Assembly (NCBI RefSeq): GCF_010499245.1
Contig: NZ_JAAGOW010000003.1
Span: forward strand, 725,849 to 789,848
Reading direction: 5' to 3'
DNA length: 64,000 nt
Source of the DNA: Variovorax sp. WS11
GTDB lineage: Bacteria > Pseudomonadota > Gammaproteobacteria > Burkholderiales > Burkholderiaceae_C
Under the pieces are notes generated by a model, which did no database searches, was not told where the DNA came from, and saw nothing but the letters and a program-made list of their open reading frames with translations. The position numbers were made by a program, and so were the translations under genes. Positions 29,764-40,024 of the stretch are shown here, in pieces (within the stretch, counting starts at the first letter, position 1; every line of letters starts with the position of its first letter).

Positions 29764-29804
29764 CGCTTCTTTCCTTGTCGGCTTGATTCCTTCACACCTG
29801 CACT

Positions 29805-30722
29805 TCATCCGCGCGGATGGTGCTGCGCATGCAATTGTTTCAGGCGCTCGCGCGCAACGTGCGTGTAGATCGTGGTGGTCGAGATGTCCGCATGGCCAAG
29901 CAGCAGCTGCACCGCGCGCAGGTCGGCGCCGTGGTTGAGCAGGTGCGTGGCGAAGGCGTGGCGCAGCGTGTGCGGCGACAGCGGCACATGGACGTCCGCC
30001 GCCTGCGCGTGCTTCTTGACGATGATCCAAAACATCACGCGCGTCATCCCCGCGCCGCGCGCGGTGACGAAGAGGTCGGCCGTCTGCTGGCCGTCGAGGA
30101 TGGCCGGCCGCGACTCGTGCATGTAGCGCTCGATCCAGCGCCGCGCCTCGCCGCCGAAGGGGACCAGCCGCTCCTTGCTGCCCTTGCCCAGCACGCGCAG
30201 CACGCCGTCGTTGAGGCTCAGGTCGAAGACCTTCAGCGTCACCAGTTCGCTCACGCGCAGCCCGCTCGCGTACATCAGCTCGAGCATCGCGCGGTCGCGC
30301 AGCCCCAGCGGCGTGTCGATGTCGGGCGCGGACAGCAGGTCTTCCACCTGCTTCTCCGACAGCGTCTTGATCGCGCGCGGCGCCTGCCTCGCGGGCACCA
30401 GCCGGAGGCTCGGATCGGCGCCGATGCGCCGCTCGCGCACGGCCCAGCGGAAATAGCGCTTGAACACCGTGAGCCGCCGGTTGGCCGACGTCGCCTTGCC
30501 GCGGGCGGTGAGCCGCGCGCCCATGTAGGCCTGCAGATCGCTTTCGCGCGCGGCGTCCAGCGCCAGGCCGCCCTGGGCATGGAGCCACTGCGCGAACAGC
30601 GCGAGATCGCGCCGGTAGGCCGCCAGCGTGTTCTTCGACAGGCCGTCCTCGAGCCAGAGCGCGTCGATGAAATCGTCGATCTCGGGCGTTGCGAGGGGCG
30701 TGTCGAGGGTGGCCGCGGTCAT
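29805..30722 (-). CDS. xerD: site-specific tyrosine recombinase XerD
   Basis: XerD works with XerC at dif to resolve chromosome dimers. The 305-residue protein has the SAM-like core-binding domain (about 10-100). Catalytic residues are Arg in ASGLRVSELV, Lys in GKGSKERLVP, His-x-x-Arg in HTLRHAFATHLL, His in LGHADIST and Tyr in TTIYTHV. The frame opens at 30740, but the ATG at 30722 gives the family start. A strong terminator of the upstream gene ends only about 17 bases before that start, so transcription must begin in that tiny gap; TATCTT lies eight bases from the ATG. Confidence 0.95.
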   Translation of the reverse strand: MTAATLDTPLATPEIDDFIDALWLEDGLSKNTLAAYRRDLALFAQWLHAQGGLALDAARESDLQAYMGARLTARGKATSANRRLTVFKRYFRWAVRERRIGADPSLRLVPARQAPRAIKTLSEKQVEDLLSAPDIDTPLGLRDRAMLELMYASGLRVSELVTLKVFDLSLNDGVLRVLGKGSKERLVPFGGEARRWIERYMHESRPAILDGQQTADLFVTARGAGMTRVMFWIIVKKHAQAADVHVPLSPHTLRHAFATHLLNHGADLRAVQLLLGHADISTTTIYTHVARERLKQLHAQHHPRG

Positions 30723-30730
30723 GGGACGGC

Positions 30731-30736
30731 AAGATA
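30731..30736 (-). promoter_or_regulatory. -10-like element of xerD
   Basis: TATCTT on the minus strand, eight bases before the xerD ATG and directly behind the upstream terminator. No -35 or ribosome binding site is visible. Confidence 0.4.
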
Positions 30737-30737
30737 G

Positions 30738-30768
30738 CAAAAAAAAAGCCGCCCGGATCGCGGGCGGC
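30738..30768 (-). terminator. terminator between the Bug gene and xerD
   Basis: An 8-base stem (GCCGCCCG and its complement, 5-base loop, 30748-30768) is followed on the minus strand by a long T run (30747-30739). It is the clearest intrinsic terminator in the window. Confidence 0.9.
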
Positions 30769-30791
30769 TTTCTGTGGGAAGCGCGGGTGCT

Positions 30792-31769
30792 TCAGTTGTC
30801 CAGCGTGAGCTTCTGCTTCACCACCACCTGCTTGTACACCGCGAACTCGGCCTTGATCTGCTCGGCGAACTGCTCGGGCGAGTTGGCCACGATCAGCGAG
30901 CCGGTGTCCTCGATGCGCTTGCGCACCGCCGGGTCCTCGACCGATTTCTTCACGCCTGCGTTGATCTTGTCGACCACTTCCTTCGGCAGGCCCTTGGGCC
31001 CGAGGATGCCGTAGTAGGCCATGCGGTTGACGGGCTCCAGACCCACTTCCTTGAAGGTCGGCACGTTGGGCAGATCCTTCAGCCGCTGCGGCGCGGCGAC
31101 CACGATCGGCACCAGCTTGCCGGCCTTGATGAAGGGCATCGCCGAGGGAATGTTGTCGAAAATGATCGGCACCTGCCCGGCCACCGTGTCGTTCAGTGCC
31201 GGGCCGGCGCCGCGGTAGGGGATGTGGGCCACGAAGGTGGTGGTCAGGCTCTTGTAGAGCTCCATCAGCAGATGGCCGATGCCGCCGGTGCCCGAGGAGG
31301 CGTAGGAGTACTTGCCCGGGTTCTTCTTGATCTCGGCCAAGAACTCGGCATAGTTCTTGGCCGGGAAGTTCGGGTGCACCGCGATGATGTTCGGCGTGGC
31401 CGCGATGTTGACGATGGGCGTGAAGTCGTTGATCGGGTCGTAGGGCGTCTTCGGATTGATGGCCGGGTTGGCGGCCGTGCTCGACACCGTCGCCACGCCC
31501 AGCCTGTAGCCGTCGGGCGTGGCGCGCGCGGTCTCGGCCGCGCCCACGATGCCGCCGCCGCCGGCCTTGTTGATCACCACCACGCTCTGGCCCAGGTGCT
31601 TGCCCAGCGGCTCGGCGATCACGCGGGCCACGATGTCGGTGGTGCCCCCCGGCGCGAAAGGCACCTGCAGCTCGATGGGCTTGTTGGGATAACCCTGCGA
31701 CCAGGCGGGACCGGCGACCAGCGCCAGCGCGGCGGCGCCGGCGAGTGCATTCCATTGACGACGTTGCAT
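30792..31769 (-). CDS. Bug-family solute-binding protein (tripartite tricarboxylate type)
   Basis: A second Bug/TctC-type periplasmic binding protein, 325 residues. The signal peptide ends near GPAWSQG. Signatures are LQVPFAPGGTTDIVARVIAE, VVVINKAGGGGIVGAAETAR and HIPYRGAGPALNDTVAG. Ligand unknown and no permease genes are adjacent. It differs clearly from its neighbour at 28783, so the pair is not a recent duplication. It ends in a strong terminator and is divergent from the AEC carrier gene. Confidence 0.9.
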   Translation of the reverse strand: MQRRQWNALAGAAALALVAGPAWSQGYPNKPIELQVPFAPGGTTDIVARVIAEPLGKHLGQSVVVINKAGGGGIVGAAETARATPDGYRLGVATVSSTAANPAINPKTPYDPINDFTPIVNIAATPNIIAVHPNFPAKNYAEFLAEIKKNPGKYSYASSGTGGIGHLLMELYKSLTTTFVAHIPYRGAGPALNDTVAGQVPIIFDNIPSAMPFIKAGKLVPIVVAAPQRLKDLPNVPTFKEVGLEPVNRMAYYGILGPKGLPKEVVDKINAGVKKSVEDPAVRKRIEDTGSLIVANSPEQFAEQIKAEFAVYKQVVVKQKLTLDN

Positions 31770-31877
31770 GAAGAAGGCTCCTCGAGATCGAAAATTCGAA
31801 AGCTGGGATGCTAACGGCTTCGCACACGCCTCAGTTCGTGGATAACCCATGGAAAGACGACGTTTATCCTCGGACGG

Positions 31878-32783
31878 GTGAACTATGCCCAGCTGCTCTT
31901 CCCCGACTTCTCCCTCATCGCCTGCGGCTGGCTGCTCTGCCGCTACACCGCACTGAACCGCCGCGTCTGGGACCAGGTCGAGAGCCTGGTCTACTACTTT
32001 CTCTTCCCGGTGCTGCTCTTTCATTCGATCGTGCGCAGCCCGCTCGACTTCGGCGCCACCTCGCACCTGCTGACCGCCGGCGTCGGCGTCGGCCTCTCCG
32101 GTATCGCGCTGGCCTATGCCCTGCCCTTCCTGCCGTGGCTGCGCACGCACATCGACCGCAGCGACCACGCGGCCAGCGCACAGGTCGCCTTCCGCTTCAA
32201 CTCCTTCATCTGCCTGGCGCTCGCCGATCGCATGGCGGGACCGGCCGGCCTGCTGATGATCGCGGTGTTGATCGGCGTGTGCGTGCCGCTCTTCAATATC
32301 GCCGCGGTCTGGCCCATGGCGCGGCACGCGCAGACCGGCTTCGCGCGCCAGCTGCTGCGCAATCCGCTGATCATCGCCACGCTCAGTGGCCTGGTGGCCA
32401 ACCTGCTGGGCTTCACCGTGCCGGACTGGCTGACCCCCACCCTCACGCGCATCGGCGCCGCCTCGCTCGCGCTGGGCCTGATGGCTGCGGGCGCCGGCAT
32501 GCAGTTCGCGACGCTGGCGCGCGGCAAGACGCTGGCCGTCTCGGTGCTGGCGATCCGGCACCTGGTGCTGCCGCTGATCGCCTGGGGTCTGGCGCTGGGG
32601 CTGAAGCTCGATGCGGCGCAGGCGGCGGTGCTGATGACCTTCTCCGCCGTACCCACCGCTTCCAGCGCCTACGTGCTGGCCGCGCGCATGGGCTACAACG
32701 GCCCCTACGTCGCGGGCCTGGTGACGCTGTCCACGCTGCTGGGCGTCGCGAGCCTTCCTTTTGCCCTTTCGCTGGGCCGCTAG
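31878..32783 (+). CDS. AEC-family (auxin efflux carrier-like) transporter
   Basis: A 301-residue membrane protein with about ten helices of the AEC family, which moves small carboxylates such as malate or malonate. The two halves are visible: FPDFSLIACGWLLCR with LVYYFLFPVLLFHSIV in the first, and LAIRHLVLPLIAWGLALGL with LMTFSAVPTASSAYVLAARMGY in the second. The start is GTG at 31878, seven bases after TATCCT and without a ribosome binding site. The substrate is not known. Confidence 0.87.
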   Translation: MNYAQLLFPDFSLIACGWLLCRYTALNRRVWDQVESLVYYFLFPVLLFHSIVRSPLDFGATSHLLTAGVGVGLSGIALAYALPFLPWLRTHIDRSDHAASAQVAFRFNSFICLALADRMAGPAGLLMIAVLIGVCVPLFNIAAVWPMARHAQTGFARQLLRNPLIIATLSGLVANLLGFTVPDWLTPTLTRIGAASLALGLMAAGAGMQFATLARGKTLAVSVLAIRHLVLPLIAWGLALGLKLDAAQAAVLMTFSAVPTASSAYVLAARMGYNGPYVAGLVTLSTLLGVASLPFALSLGR

Positions 32784-32799
32784 GACTACCATCTCGCCG

Positions 32800-33222
32800 A
32801 TGCGCTCCCTGCTGGTTCTCGCTGCGGCATCGCTTGCGCCAGCGCTGCACGCCCAGGAGTACACCCGCTACCTGGGCGGGTGGCAGGGGCCGTTCCTGCT
32901 CTACGTGACGCAGCAGGACACCGGCGCGCAGGGGCCGCCGGCGGTCTTCAACGGCAGCCTGCAGATCGCCAACGACGGCAGCGTGCGCGGCCAGCTGCCC
33001 GACGCGGCCTGCACCCTGAGCGGCTCCAGCACCGACTTCGTCTCTGCTGCCAATGCCTCGCTCGAGCTCGACATGAGCGGCTGCAAGGACGCGCGCTTCA
33101 ACGGGCATTTCGCCGGCAAGCTGATCAACAACCCGGCCCTCAAGTACGCCTCGCTGCGGCTGAGCTCGATGCGCTCGCTCGATGCCGCCACCGCGCAGGT
33201 TTCGGCGATCCTGCGGCGTTGA
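32800..33222 (+). CDS. hypothetical exported protein
   Basis: A 140-residue protein with a cleavable signal peptide (MRSLLVLAAASLAPALHAQ). The small mature domain has two cysteines (PDAACTLSGS; DMSGCKDARF) that may pair. Strand-like segments such as GPFLLYVTQQD and HFAGKLINNPALKYASLRL suggest a beta-rich fold. No family was recognised. It follows the AEC carrier by 16 bases. A TACCAT hexamer lies seven bases before the ATG. Three bases separate its stop from that of the convergent queG. Confidence 0.72.
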   Translation: MRSLLVLAAASLAPALHAQEYTRYLGGWQGPFLLYVTQQDTGAQGPPAVFNGSLQIANDGSVRGQLPDAACTLSGSSTDFVSAANASLELDMSGCKDARFNGHFAGKLINNPALKYASLRLSSMRSLDAATAQVSAILRR

Positions 33223-33225
33223 ACA

Positions 33226-34293
33226 TTACGCGCCCTCGCCGAGGCCCCATTCGACATGCTCGCGCACCAGCGCGCTGGGATGGCCGCGCCGCGTGGCCAG
33301 TGCGTCGCGCGCCTCCGCCTGCCCGGCGCGCAGCGCATTGCCCAGCGCCACCGCGATGTTGCGCAGCCAGCGCTCGTGGCCGATGCGGCGGATCGGGCTG
33401 CCTTCGGTGAAGCGCAGGAACTCCGCCTCGCTCCATGCGAAAAGCTCGCCGAGCTGGCGCCCGGTCAGCCCCTCGCGCGCATCGAAATCGGGCAGCGCGC
33501 TCTTCTTCGCGAACTTGTTCCAGGGACAGATCAGCTGGCAGTCGTCACAGCCGTAGATGCGGTTGCCGATCAGCGGCCGCAGCTCGGGCGGGATCGGCCC
33601 GGCATGCTCGATGGTCAGGTAGGAGATGCAGCGCCGCGCGTCGAGGCGGTGGGGCGCGATGATGGCGCGCGTGGGGCAGATGTCGATGCAGGCGCTGCAG
33701 CTGCCGCAATGCGCGCTGACCGGTGCGCTGGCCGGCAGCGCCATGTCGACATAGATCTCGCCCAGGAAGAACATCGAGCCCGCCTCGCGGTCCAGCACCA
33801 GCGTGTGCTTGCCGCGCCAGCCCTGGCCGCTGCGCGAGGCAAGCTCGGCCTCGAGCACCGGCGCCGAGTCGGTGAAGACGCGATGGCCAAAGGCCCCGAC
33901 CTCCTCGCCGATGCGATCGGCCAGCTTCTGCAGGCGCGCGCGCATCACCTTGTGGTAATCGCGGCCGCGGGCATAGAGCGAGACGATGGCTTCGCCCGGG
34001 CGCCGCGGCCGGTCGAACTCGATCGCCTGCCAATCCCCGGGCGTGCCGCGCGGCAGGTAGTCCATGCGCGCCGTGATCACCGACACCGTGCCCGGCACCA
34101 GCTCGGCCGGCCGCGCGCGCCGCGTGCCGTGCGTGGCCATGTAGTGCATCTCGCCGTGAAAGCCCAGCGCCAGCCATTGCGCGAGACCCGCCTCCGCGCT
34201 GGACAGATCAACGCCCGCAATCCCGATTTGGGAGAATCCGAGTTCCCGGGCCCAGGCCTGAATCCGACTCACGAGTTGATGGCTTCCGATCAC
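33226..34293 (-). CDS. queG: tRNA epoxyqueuosine(34) reductase
   Basis: QueG reduces epoxyqueuosine to queuosine in the tRNA wobble position using cobalamin and two [4Fe-4S] clusters. The cluster motifs are CGSCSACIDICPTRAI and CDDCQLICPWNKF; the catalytic acid lies in VFTDSAPVLE. The C-terminal HEAT-like tail is shortened. The frame opens at an ATG (34326), but that overlaps the divergent tsaE by 48 bases. I chose GTG 34293 because TACAAT sits exactly six bases upstream, as at other leaderless genes here, and the N-terminus then aligns with E. coli QueG. Length from this start is 355 residues. Confidence 0.94.
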   Translation of the reverse strand: MIGSHQLVSRIQAWARELGFSQIGIAGVDLSSAEAGLAQWLALGFHGEMHYMATHGTRRARPAELVPGTVSVITARMDYLPRGTPGDWQAIEFDRPRRPGEAIVSLYARGRDYHKVMRARLQKLADRIGEEVGAFGHRVFTDSAPVLEAELASRSGQGWRGKHTLVLDREAGSMFFLGEIYVDMALPASAPVSAHCGSCSACIDICPTRAIIAPHRLDARRCISYLTIEHAGPIPPELRPLIGNRIYGCDDCQLICPWNKFAKKSALPDFDAREGLTGRQLGELFAWSEAEFLRFTEGSPIRRIGHERWLRNIAVALGNALRAGQAEARDALATRRGHPSALVREHVEWGLGEGA

Positions 34294-34776
34294 CTGCCGA
34301 TTGTAGAAACGCGAACCCTGGTGCAACGCTGGCTGAGCGAGGACGACTGCGATGCGCTCGCGGTCAAGCTCGCGTCATCGCAAGCGCTGGGCGATGCGTT
34401 CATCGCATTGCATGGAGACCTCGGCGCCGGCAAGACCACCTTCGTTCGCCACCTGTTGCGGGCGCTGGGGATCGGCTCGCGCATCAAGAGCCCGACCTAC
34501 GCGGTGGTCGAGCCGCACGAGGCACCCGGCGGGCTCGCCATCTTCCACTTCGACTTCTATCGCTTCAGCGATCCGCACGAATGGGACGACGCCGGCTTCC
34601 GCGACATCTTCGCGGGCCCCGGCCTCAAGCTTGCGGAGTGGCCCGACAATGCTGCAGGGCGCATTCCGCTTGCCGACCTTGCTATTAAAATCGAAGCAAT
34701 GACCGACGATACCCGTACCGTGACACTGCAGGCGAACACCGCGCTCGGCAGCCGCTTGTTCGAGGCCGCTGCATGA
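34279..34776 (+). CDS. tsaE: tRNA threonylcarbamoyladenosine biosynthesis ATPase TsaE
   Basis: TsaE is the ATPase that drives the TsaBD complex in t6A synthesis on tRNAs reading ANN codons. The 165-residue protein has Walker A GDLGAGKTTFVRHLL, the SPTYAVVEPHE loop, FHFDFYRF and the GLKLAEWPDNA segment. The ATG at 34279 overlaps the first few codons of divergent queG. Its stop overlaps the amiC start (ATGA), giving the classical tsaE-amiC pair. Confidence 0.95.
   Translation: MASDHLPIVETRTLVQRWLSEDDCDALAVKLASSQALGDAFIALHGDLGAGKTTFVRHLLRALGIGSRIKSPTYAVVEPHEAPGGLAIFHFDFYRFSDPHEWDDAGFRDIFAGPGLKLAEWPDNAAGRIPLADLAIKIEAMTDDTRTVTLQANTALGSRLFEAAA
34300..34305 (-). promoter_or_regulatory. -10 element of queG (decides its start)
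   Basis: TACAAT on the minus strand ends six bases before GTG 34293, in the same arrangement as other leaderless-type starts in the window. Confidence 0.45.
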
Positions 34777-36288
34777 ACCCCAAAGGACTGCATCGACGGG
34801 CGCTGCTGCTGCAAGGCGGCAGCCTCGCCCTGCTGCTCGGGGTGCACGAGATCGCGCGCGGCGCCACCATCGTCGCGGTGCGCGTGTGGCCGGCGAACGA
34901 ATACACGCGCGTCACCATCGAATCCGATGGCCGGCTCAATTCGCAGCAGCTGGTGGTCGGCAACCCGCCGCGGCTGGCGGTCGACATCGAGGGCATCGAC
35001 CTCAACCCGGCGCTGCGCGAGCTGGTCGGCAAGATCAAGCCCGGGGATCCCTTCATCAACGGCCTGCGCGTCGGCCAGTTTGCCCCCAGCGTGGTGCGCA
35101 TCGTGTTCGACCTCAAACAGACGGTCGCGCCGCAGGTCTTCTCGCTCGCGCCGGTGGCGGCCTACCAGCATCGGCTGGTGCTGGACCTCTATCCGCAGCA
35201 GGCCATCGACCCGATGGAAGCGCTGATCGCCGAGCGCCTGCGCGACGCGCCCAAGGCGCAGGGCCGCGACAGCACCGTCGCCGGCATCGCGCCGCGCAAT
35301 GCAGGCGCCGCCGGCGACGTGCCCGCGCCGCTGCGCCCGGCGCCGCCGGCCGTGGACCCGCTGGGCGACCTGATGGCGCAACAGTCGATGCGCCCTGCCC
35401 CCTCGCCCGGCAACGGCGCACCCGCGCCCGCCCCCGCGCTGGTCGCACCCGCACCACTGCCGCCGGTCGTGGGCACGGCGCCGGTCATGCCCGCCATGCC
35501 ACCATCGGCGACGGCACGCGGCAACAACGGCAACGGCGGCACCGCCACCGCGAGCCGCACCGACCGCATCATCATCGTCGCCCTCGATCCCGGCCACGGC
35601 GGCGAGGACCCCGGCGCCATCGGCCCCAACGGCACGCGCGAGAAAGACATCGTGCTGCAGGTCGCGCACCGCCTGCGCGACCGCATCAACGCCAGCAGCG
35701 TCAACGGCAACCCGATGCGCGCCTTCCTCACGCGCGACGCCGACTTCTTCGTCCCCCTGGGCACGCGCGTGCAGAAGGCGCGCCGGGTGCAGGCCGACCT
35801 GTTCGTGAGCATCCATGCCGATGCCTTCACCACGCCCGAGGCGCGCGGCGCCAGCGTGTTCGCGCTGAGCCAGACCGGTGCCTCCAGCAGCGCCGCGCGC
35901 TGGCTCGCCAACAAGGAGAACCAGGCCGACAAGGTGGGCGGCGTGAACGTCGGCTCGCACGAGGCCCAGGTGCAGCGCGCCCTGCTCGACATGAGCACCA
36001 CTGCGCAGATCAACGACAGCCTCAAGCTCGGCGGCGCCATGCTCGGCGAGATCCGCGGCATCGGCGCGCGGCTGCACAAGCCGCGGGTCGAACAGGCCGG
36101 CTTTGCGGTGCTCAAGGCGCCCGACATTCCCAGCGTGCTGGTGGAAACCGCCTTCATCAGCAATCCGGAAGAAGAGGCCAAGCTGCGCACCGTGGCCTAC
36201 CAGGAAGACCTGGCCGATGCCCTGATGCGCGGCATCCACCGCTACTTCGCGCAGAACCCGCCGCTGGCGGCGCAGCCGCGAGCTGTAG
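34773..36288 (+). CDS. amiC: N-acetylmuramoyl-L-alanine amidase AmiC, reading open past its expected stop
   Basis: AmiC cleaves the amide between MurNAc and the stem peptide at division. The signal has a twin arginine (LHRRALLLQGGSLALLL), then an AMIN domain (about 30-160), a Pro/Ala linker, and a zinc amidase_3 domain. Its ligands are in ALDPGHGGEDPGA, FVSIHADAF and LVETAFISNPEEE. In the sequence as given, the frame has no stop here and continues to 39878 into the oxidoreductase. Removing one G near 36270 would give the ending PPLARSREL and the TAG at 36286-36288, so I end the gene there. A one-base insertion, real or an error, is the likely cause. Confidence 0.85.
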
Positions 36289-36304
36289 TCCGGCATCCAA
36301 GCCC

Positions 36305-39300
36305 ATGGCCGACACAACCGCCCCCGCCCCTCGCCCGCCCCGACTACCGCCTCAGCGACAGCCTCTGGGCCAGCGGCGGTCCGTCTTTCACCGGCACGCA
36401 GGCGCTGGTGCGGCTGATGCTGATGCAGCGCCAGCGCGATGCGGTCGCCGGCCTGGACACGCGCGGCTTCATCAGCGGCTACCGGGGCTCGCCGCTCGGC
36501 ATGGTGGACCTGGCGCTGTGGAAGACCGGCAAGAAGCTCGACGAAAGCGGCATCCGCTTCCTGCCCGCCATCAACGAGGAGCTCGGCGCCACCGCCGTGC
36601 TCGGCACCCAGCGCGTCGAGGCCGATCCCGAGCGCACCTGCACCGGCGTGTTCGCGATGTGGTACGGCAAGGGGCCGGGCGTGGACCGCGCGGGCGATGC
36701 GCTCAAGCACGGCAACGCCTACGGTGCTTCGGCTCACGGCGGCGTGCTGATGGTCGCCGGCGACGACCACGGCTGCGTGTCCTCCTCGATGCCGCACCAG
36801 AGCGACCAGACCTTCCAGTCCTGGCATGCGCCGGTGGTCTCGCCGAGCTGCATCGCCGAGTACCTGGAGTACGGGCTGTACGGCTGGGCGCTGTCGCGCT
36901 TCTCGGGCAACTGGGTGGGCTTCACCGCGCTGTCGGAAATCGTGGAGAGCGCCACCACGGTCGACCTTGACCTCGTGAACGCCCGCGCCGCGACCTGGCA
37001 GGACGGCGACACCGTGCGCCGCATCACCGGCTACGCGCCGCCGGCCGACGGCCTGCACTACCGCTGGCCCGACCTGCCCTCGCTCAAGATCGAGCAGCGC
37101 CTGCATGCCAAGCTCGACGCGGTGCGCGCCTTCGCCCGCGTCAACAGCATCGACCGCCAGATCGTCGAGAGCGCCGATGCGACGGTGGGCATCGTCACCG
37201 CCGGCAAGGCGCACTACGACTTGATGGAAGTGTTGCGCCGGCTCGACGTGACCACCGAGGCCCTGGCTGTCCACGGCCTGCGCATCTACAAGCTGGGCCT
37301 CACCTACCCCGTCGAGCCGACCCGCATGGGCTGCTTCATGCAGGGCCTGAAAGAAGTCCTGGTGATCGAGGAAAAGGGCCCGGTGGTCGAGGACCAGCTG
37401 CGCACCATGTTCTACAACGCCGCCGAGCGCCCGGCCATCGTCGGCAAGCAGGACGCGCAAGGCCGGCCGCTGGTGAGCGGGCTCGGCGAGCTGCGGCCCT
37501 CGCGCCTGATCCAGGTCGTCGCCGACTGGCTGGCTGCTCATTTCCCCGACCTCGACCGGCGCCACCTGGTGCGCGACTTCACGCCGCCCGAGCTGCTGTC
37601 CAACGCCAGCGACAGCGTCAAGCGCCTGCCCTACTTCTGCGCCGGCTGCCCGCACAACACCAGCACCCGCGTGCCCGAGGGCTCGCATGCGCAGGCCGGC
37701 ATCGGCTGCCACTTCATGGCCAGCTGGATGGACCGCGAGACCGAAGGGCTGATCCAGATGGGCGGCGAAGGCGTGGACTGGGTGTCGCATGCGATGTTCA
37801 CCCGCGTGCCGCACGTCTTCCAGAATCTCGGCGACGGCACCTACTACCACTCGGGCTACCTCGCGATCCGCCAGGCGGTCGCGGCGCGGGCCACGCTCAC
37901 CTACAAGATCCTCTTCAACGACGCGGTGGCGATGACCGGCGGCCAGCCGGTGGACGGCATCATCAGCGTCGACGGCATCGCGCGCCAGGTGGAGGCCGAG
38001 GGCGTCAAGCAGGTGGTGGTGGTGTCGGACGACATCGGCAAGTACAAGAGCCTCCGGAAGCGCTTCCCAGCCGGCACCGAGTTCCACGACCGTGCAGAGC
38101 TCGATGCGGTGCAGCGGCGCCTGCGCGAGATCGCCGGCGTCACCGTGCTGATCTACGAGCAGACCTGCGCCGCCGAGAAGCGCCGCCGCCGCAAGAAGGG
38201 CGAGCTGGTCGATCCGGCCCGGCGTGTCTACATCAACGACCGCGTCTGCGAGGGCTGCGGCGATTGCTCGGTGCAAAGCAACTGCATCGCCGTGCTGCCG
38301 CTGGAAACGCCGCTGGGCCGCAAGCGCAAGATCGACCAGAGCAGCTGCAACAAGGACTACTCCTGCGTCCAGGGCTTCTGCCCCAGCTTCGTCGGCGTGC
38401 TGGGCGGCGGCCCGCGCAAGAAGACCGGCGCGCTGGCCGCCGGCGCCGACGCCTTCATGCAGCGCGTGAACGCGCTGCCCCGCCCGGCGCCGCATGCCTG
38501 GACCGGCCCCTACGACCTGCTGGTGACCGGCGTCGGTGGCACCGGCGTCGTCACCGTCGGCGCGCTGGTCGCGATGGCGGCGCACCTGGAGGGCAAGAGC
38601 GCCAGCGTGCTCGACTTCATGGGCTTCGCGCAGAAGGGCGGCTCGGTGCTCAGCTTCGTGCGCGTGGCCGACATCCACTGGCGGCTGAACCAGGTGCGCA
38701 TCGACACCCAGCAGGCCGATGCGCTGCTGGCCTGCGACCTCGTGGTGGGCGCCTCCGCGGACGCGCTCTCCACCGTGCGCCACGGCCGCACGCGCATCCT
38801 CGCCAACACCCACGAGACGCCTGTGGCCGAGAGCCTGCACAACCCCGATGCCAGCCTCAAGGCGCCGCTCTTGCTCGACAAGCTGCGCTTCGCCGCCGGC
38901 GCCGAGCGCGTCGAGACGCTCGATGCGCAGGCGCTGGCCGAGGCCTTCCTCGGCGATTCGATCGTCTCCAACATCCTTGCGCTCGGCTACGCATGGCAGC
39001 GCGGGCTGGTGCCCGTGGGTCTGGAGGCGCTGCTGCGCGCCATCGAGCTCAACGGCGTGGCGGTGGAGAACAACAAGCTCGCCTTCTCGCTCGGCCGCCT
39101 GGCCGCCGGCGACCCGGAGGCCGCGGCCGCGCTGCTGCGCAGCAAGTCGGCCGAGCCTGCACAGCCCGAGCCGCTGGAGGCGCTGATCGAGCGCGGCGTG
39201 GCCCACTTGGCGGCCTACCAGAACGCCGATTACGCCAAGCGCTATGCCGACACCGTCGCTGCGGTGCAGCAGCGCGAGGCCGCGTTGCACGCCGACACCA

Positions 39301-39878
39301 CGCTGCCCTTCACGCGCGCGATGGCGCAGGGCCTGCTCAAGCTGATGGCCTACAAGGACGAGTATGAGGTGGCCCGGCTGTACACCGACGGCGAATTCGC
39401 GCGCTCGCTGCAGCAGCAGTTCGAGGGCGAGCTCCAGCTCGAGTTCTACATGGCACCGCCCGTACTGAGCCGGTCGCGCCAGGGCCGGCCGCCGCGCAAG
39501 TTGCGCCTGGGCGGCTGGATGATGCCGGCGATGAAGCTGCTGGCCCAGGGCCGCCGGCTGCGCGGCACCGCGCTCGACCCCTTCGGCTACACCGAGGAGC
39601 GGCGCATGGAACGCGCGCTGATCGAGGACTACCGGCGGCGCATCGAGTCGCTGCTGCCATCGCTCAGCGCCGAGCGCTTGAAGGTCGCCACCGAGATCGC
39701 GCTGCTGCCGCTGCAGATGCGCGGCTTCGGCCATGTGAAGCAGGCCAACGTCGCGCTGGCGCGGGTGCGGGAGGCCGAGCTGTTGCACCGATTCGATTCG
39801 AAGGCCTTTCCGCGGCCTGCGCCATCGCGCGCCGCCGGGCAGATCCGCGGCATCGCGGTGACCGCGTCACAGCGCTGA
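36305..39878 (+). CDS. indolepyruvate ferredoxin oxidoreductase family protein (fused alpha and gamma domains)
   Basis: A cytoplasmic 2-oxoacid:ferredoxin oxidoreductase of about 1,190 residues that should decarboxylate aryl pyruvates to acyl-CoA. It has GFISGYRGSPLGMVD, the conserved GDDHGCVSSSMPHQSDQ segment, a thiamine diphosphate site (NLGDGTYYHSGY through FNDAVAMTGGQP), iron-sulfur cysteines (CEGCGDCSVQSNC; CNKDYSCVQGFCP), and the gamma domain (VTGVGGTGVVTVGALVAM). The ATG at 36305 (MADTTAPAP) is out of frame with the body; skipping one C in the run around 36320-36341 joins them. No other start retains the conserved SFTGTQALV block. As given, the body is fused to amiC. Confidence 0.85.
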
Positions 39879-40024
39879 CGCGCGGTCGCGCGGACGACTT
39901 CGCTGTTGCTTCTAGTTGCACGGACTCTGCGCACACTCTCGGGCAAGGGGGTGCGGCCGACTCCTACAACCACGAGACCGCAACTTCCCAGAATGAGTCC
40001 ATCACTCCTCGAAAGGTGGACATC

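Noticed and set aside
28783..31769. Two Bug genes as a recent duplication around xerD
   Set aside because: Their signature blocks and lengths match the family but the sequences are clearly divergent, so independent acquisition is likelier.
34294..34326. ATG 34326 as the queG start
   Set aside because: It would overlap divergent tsaE by 48 bases and place the TACAAT element inside the gene; GTG 34293 fits better.
34557..39788. A 1,743-codon open frame on the minus strand
   Set aside because: It is antisense to tsaE, amiC and the oxidoreductase, whose domains are unmistakable. Long antisense frames are expected at this GC content, and it carries no recognisable domain.
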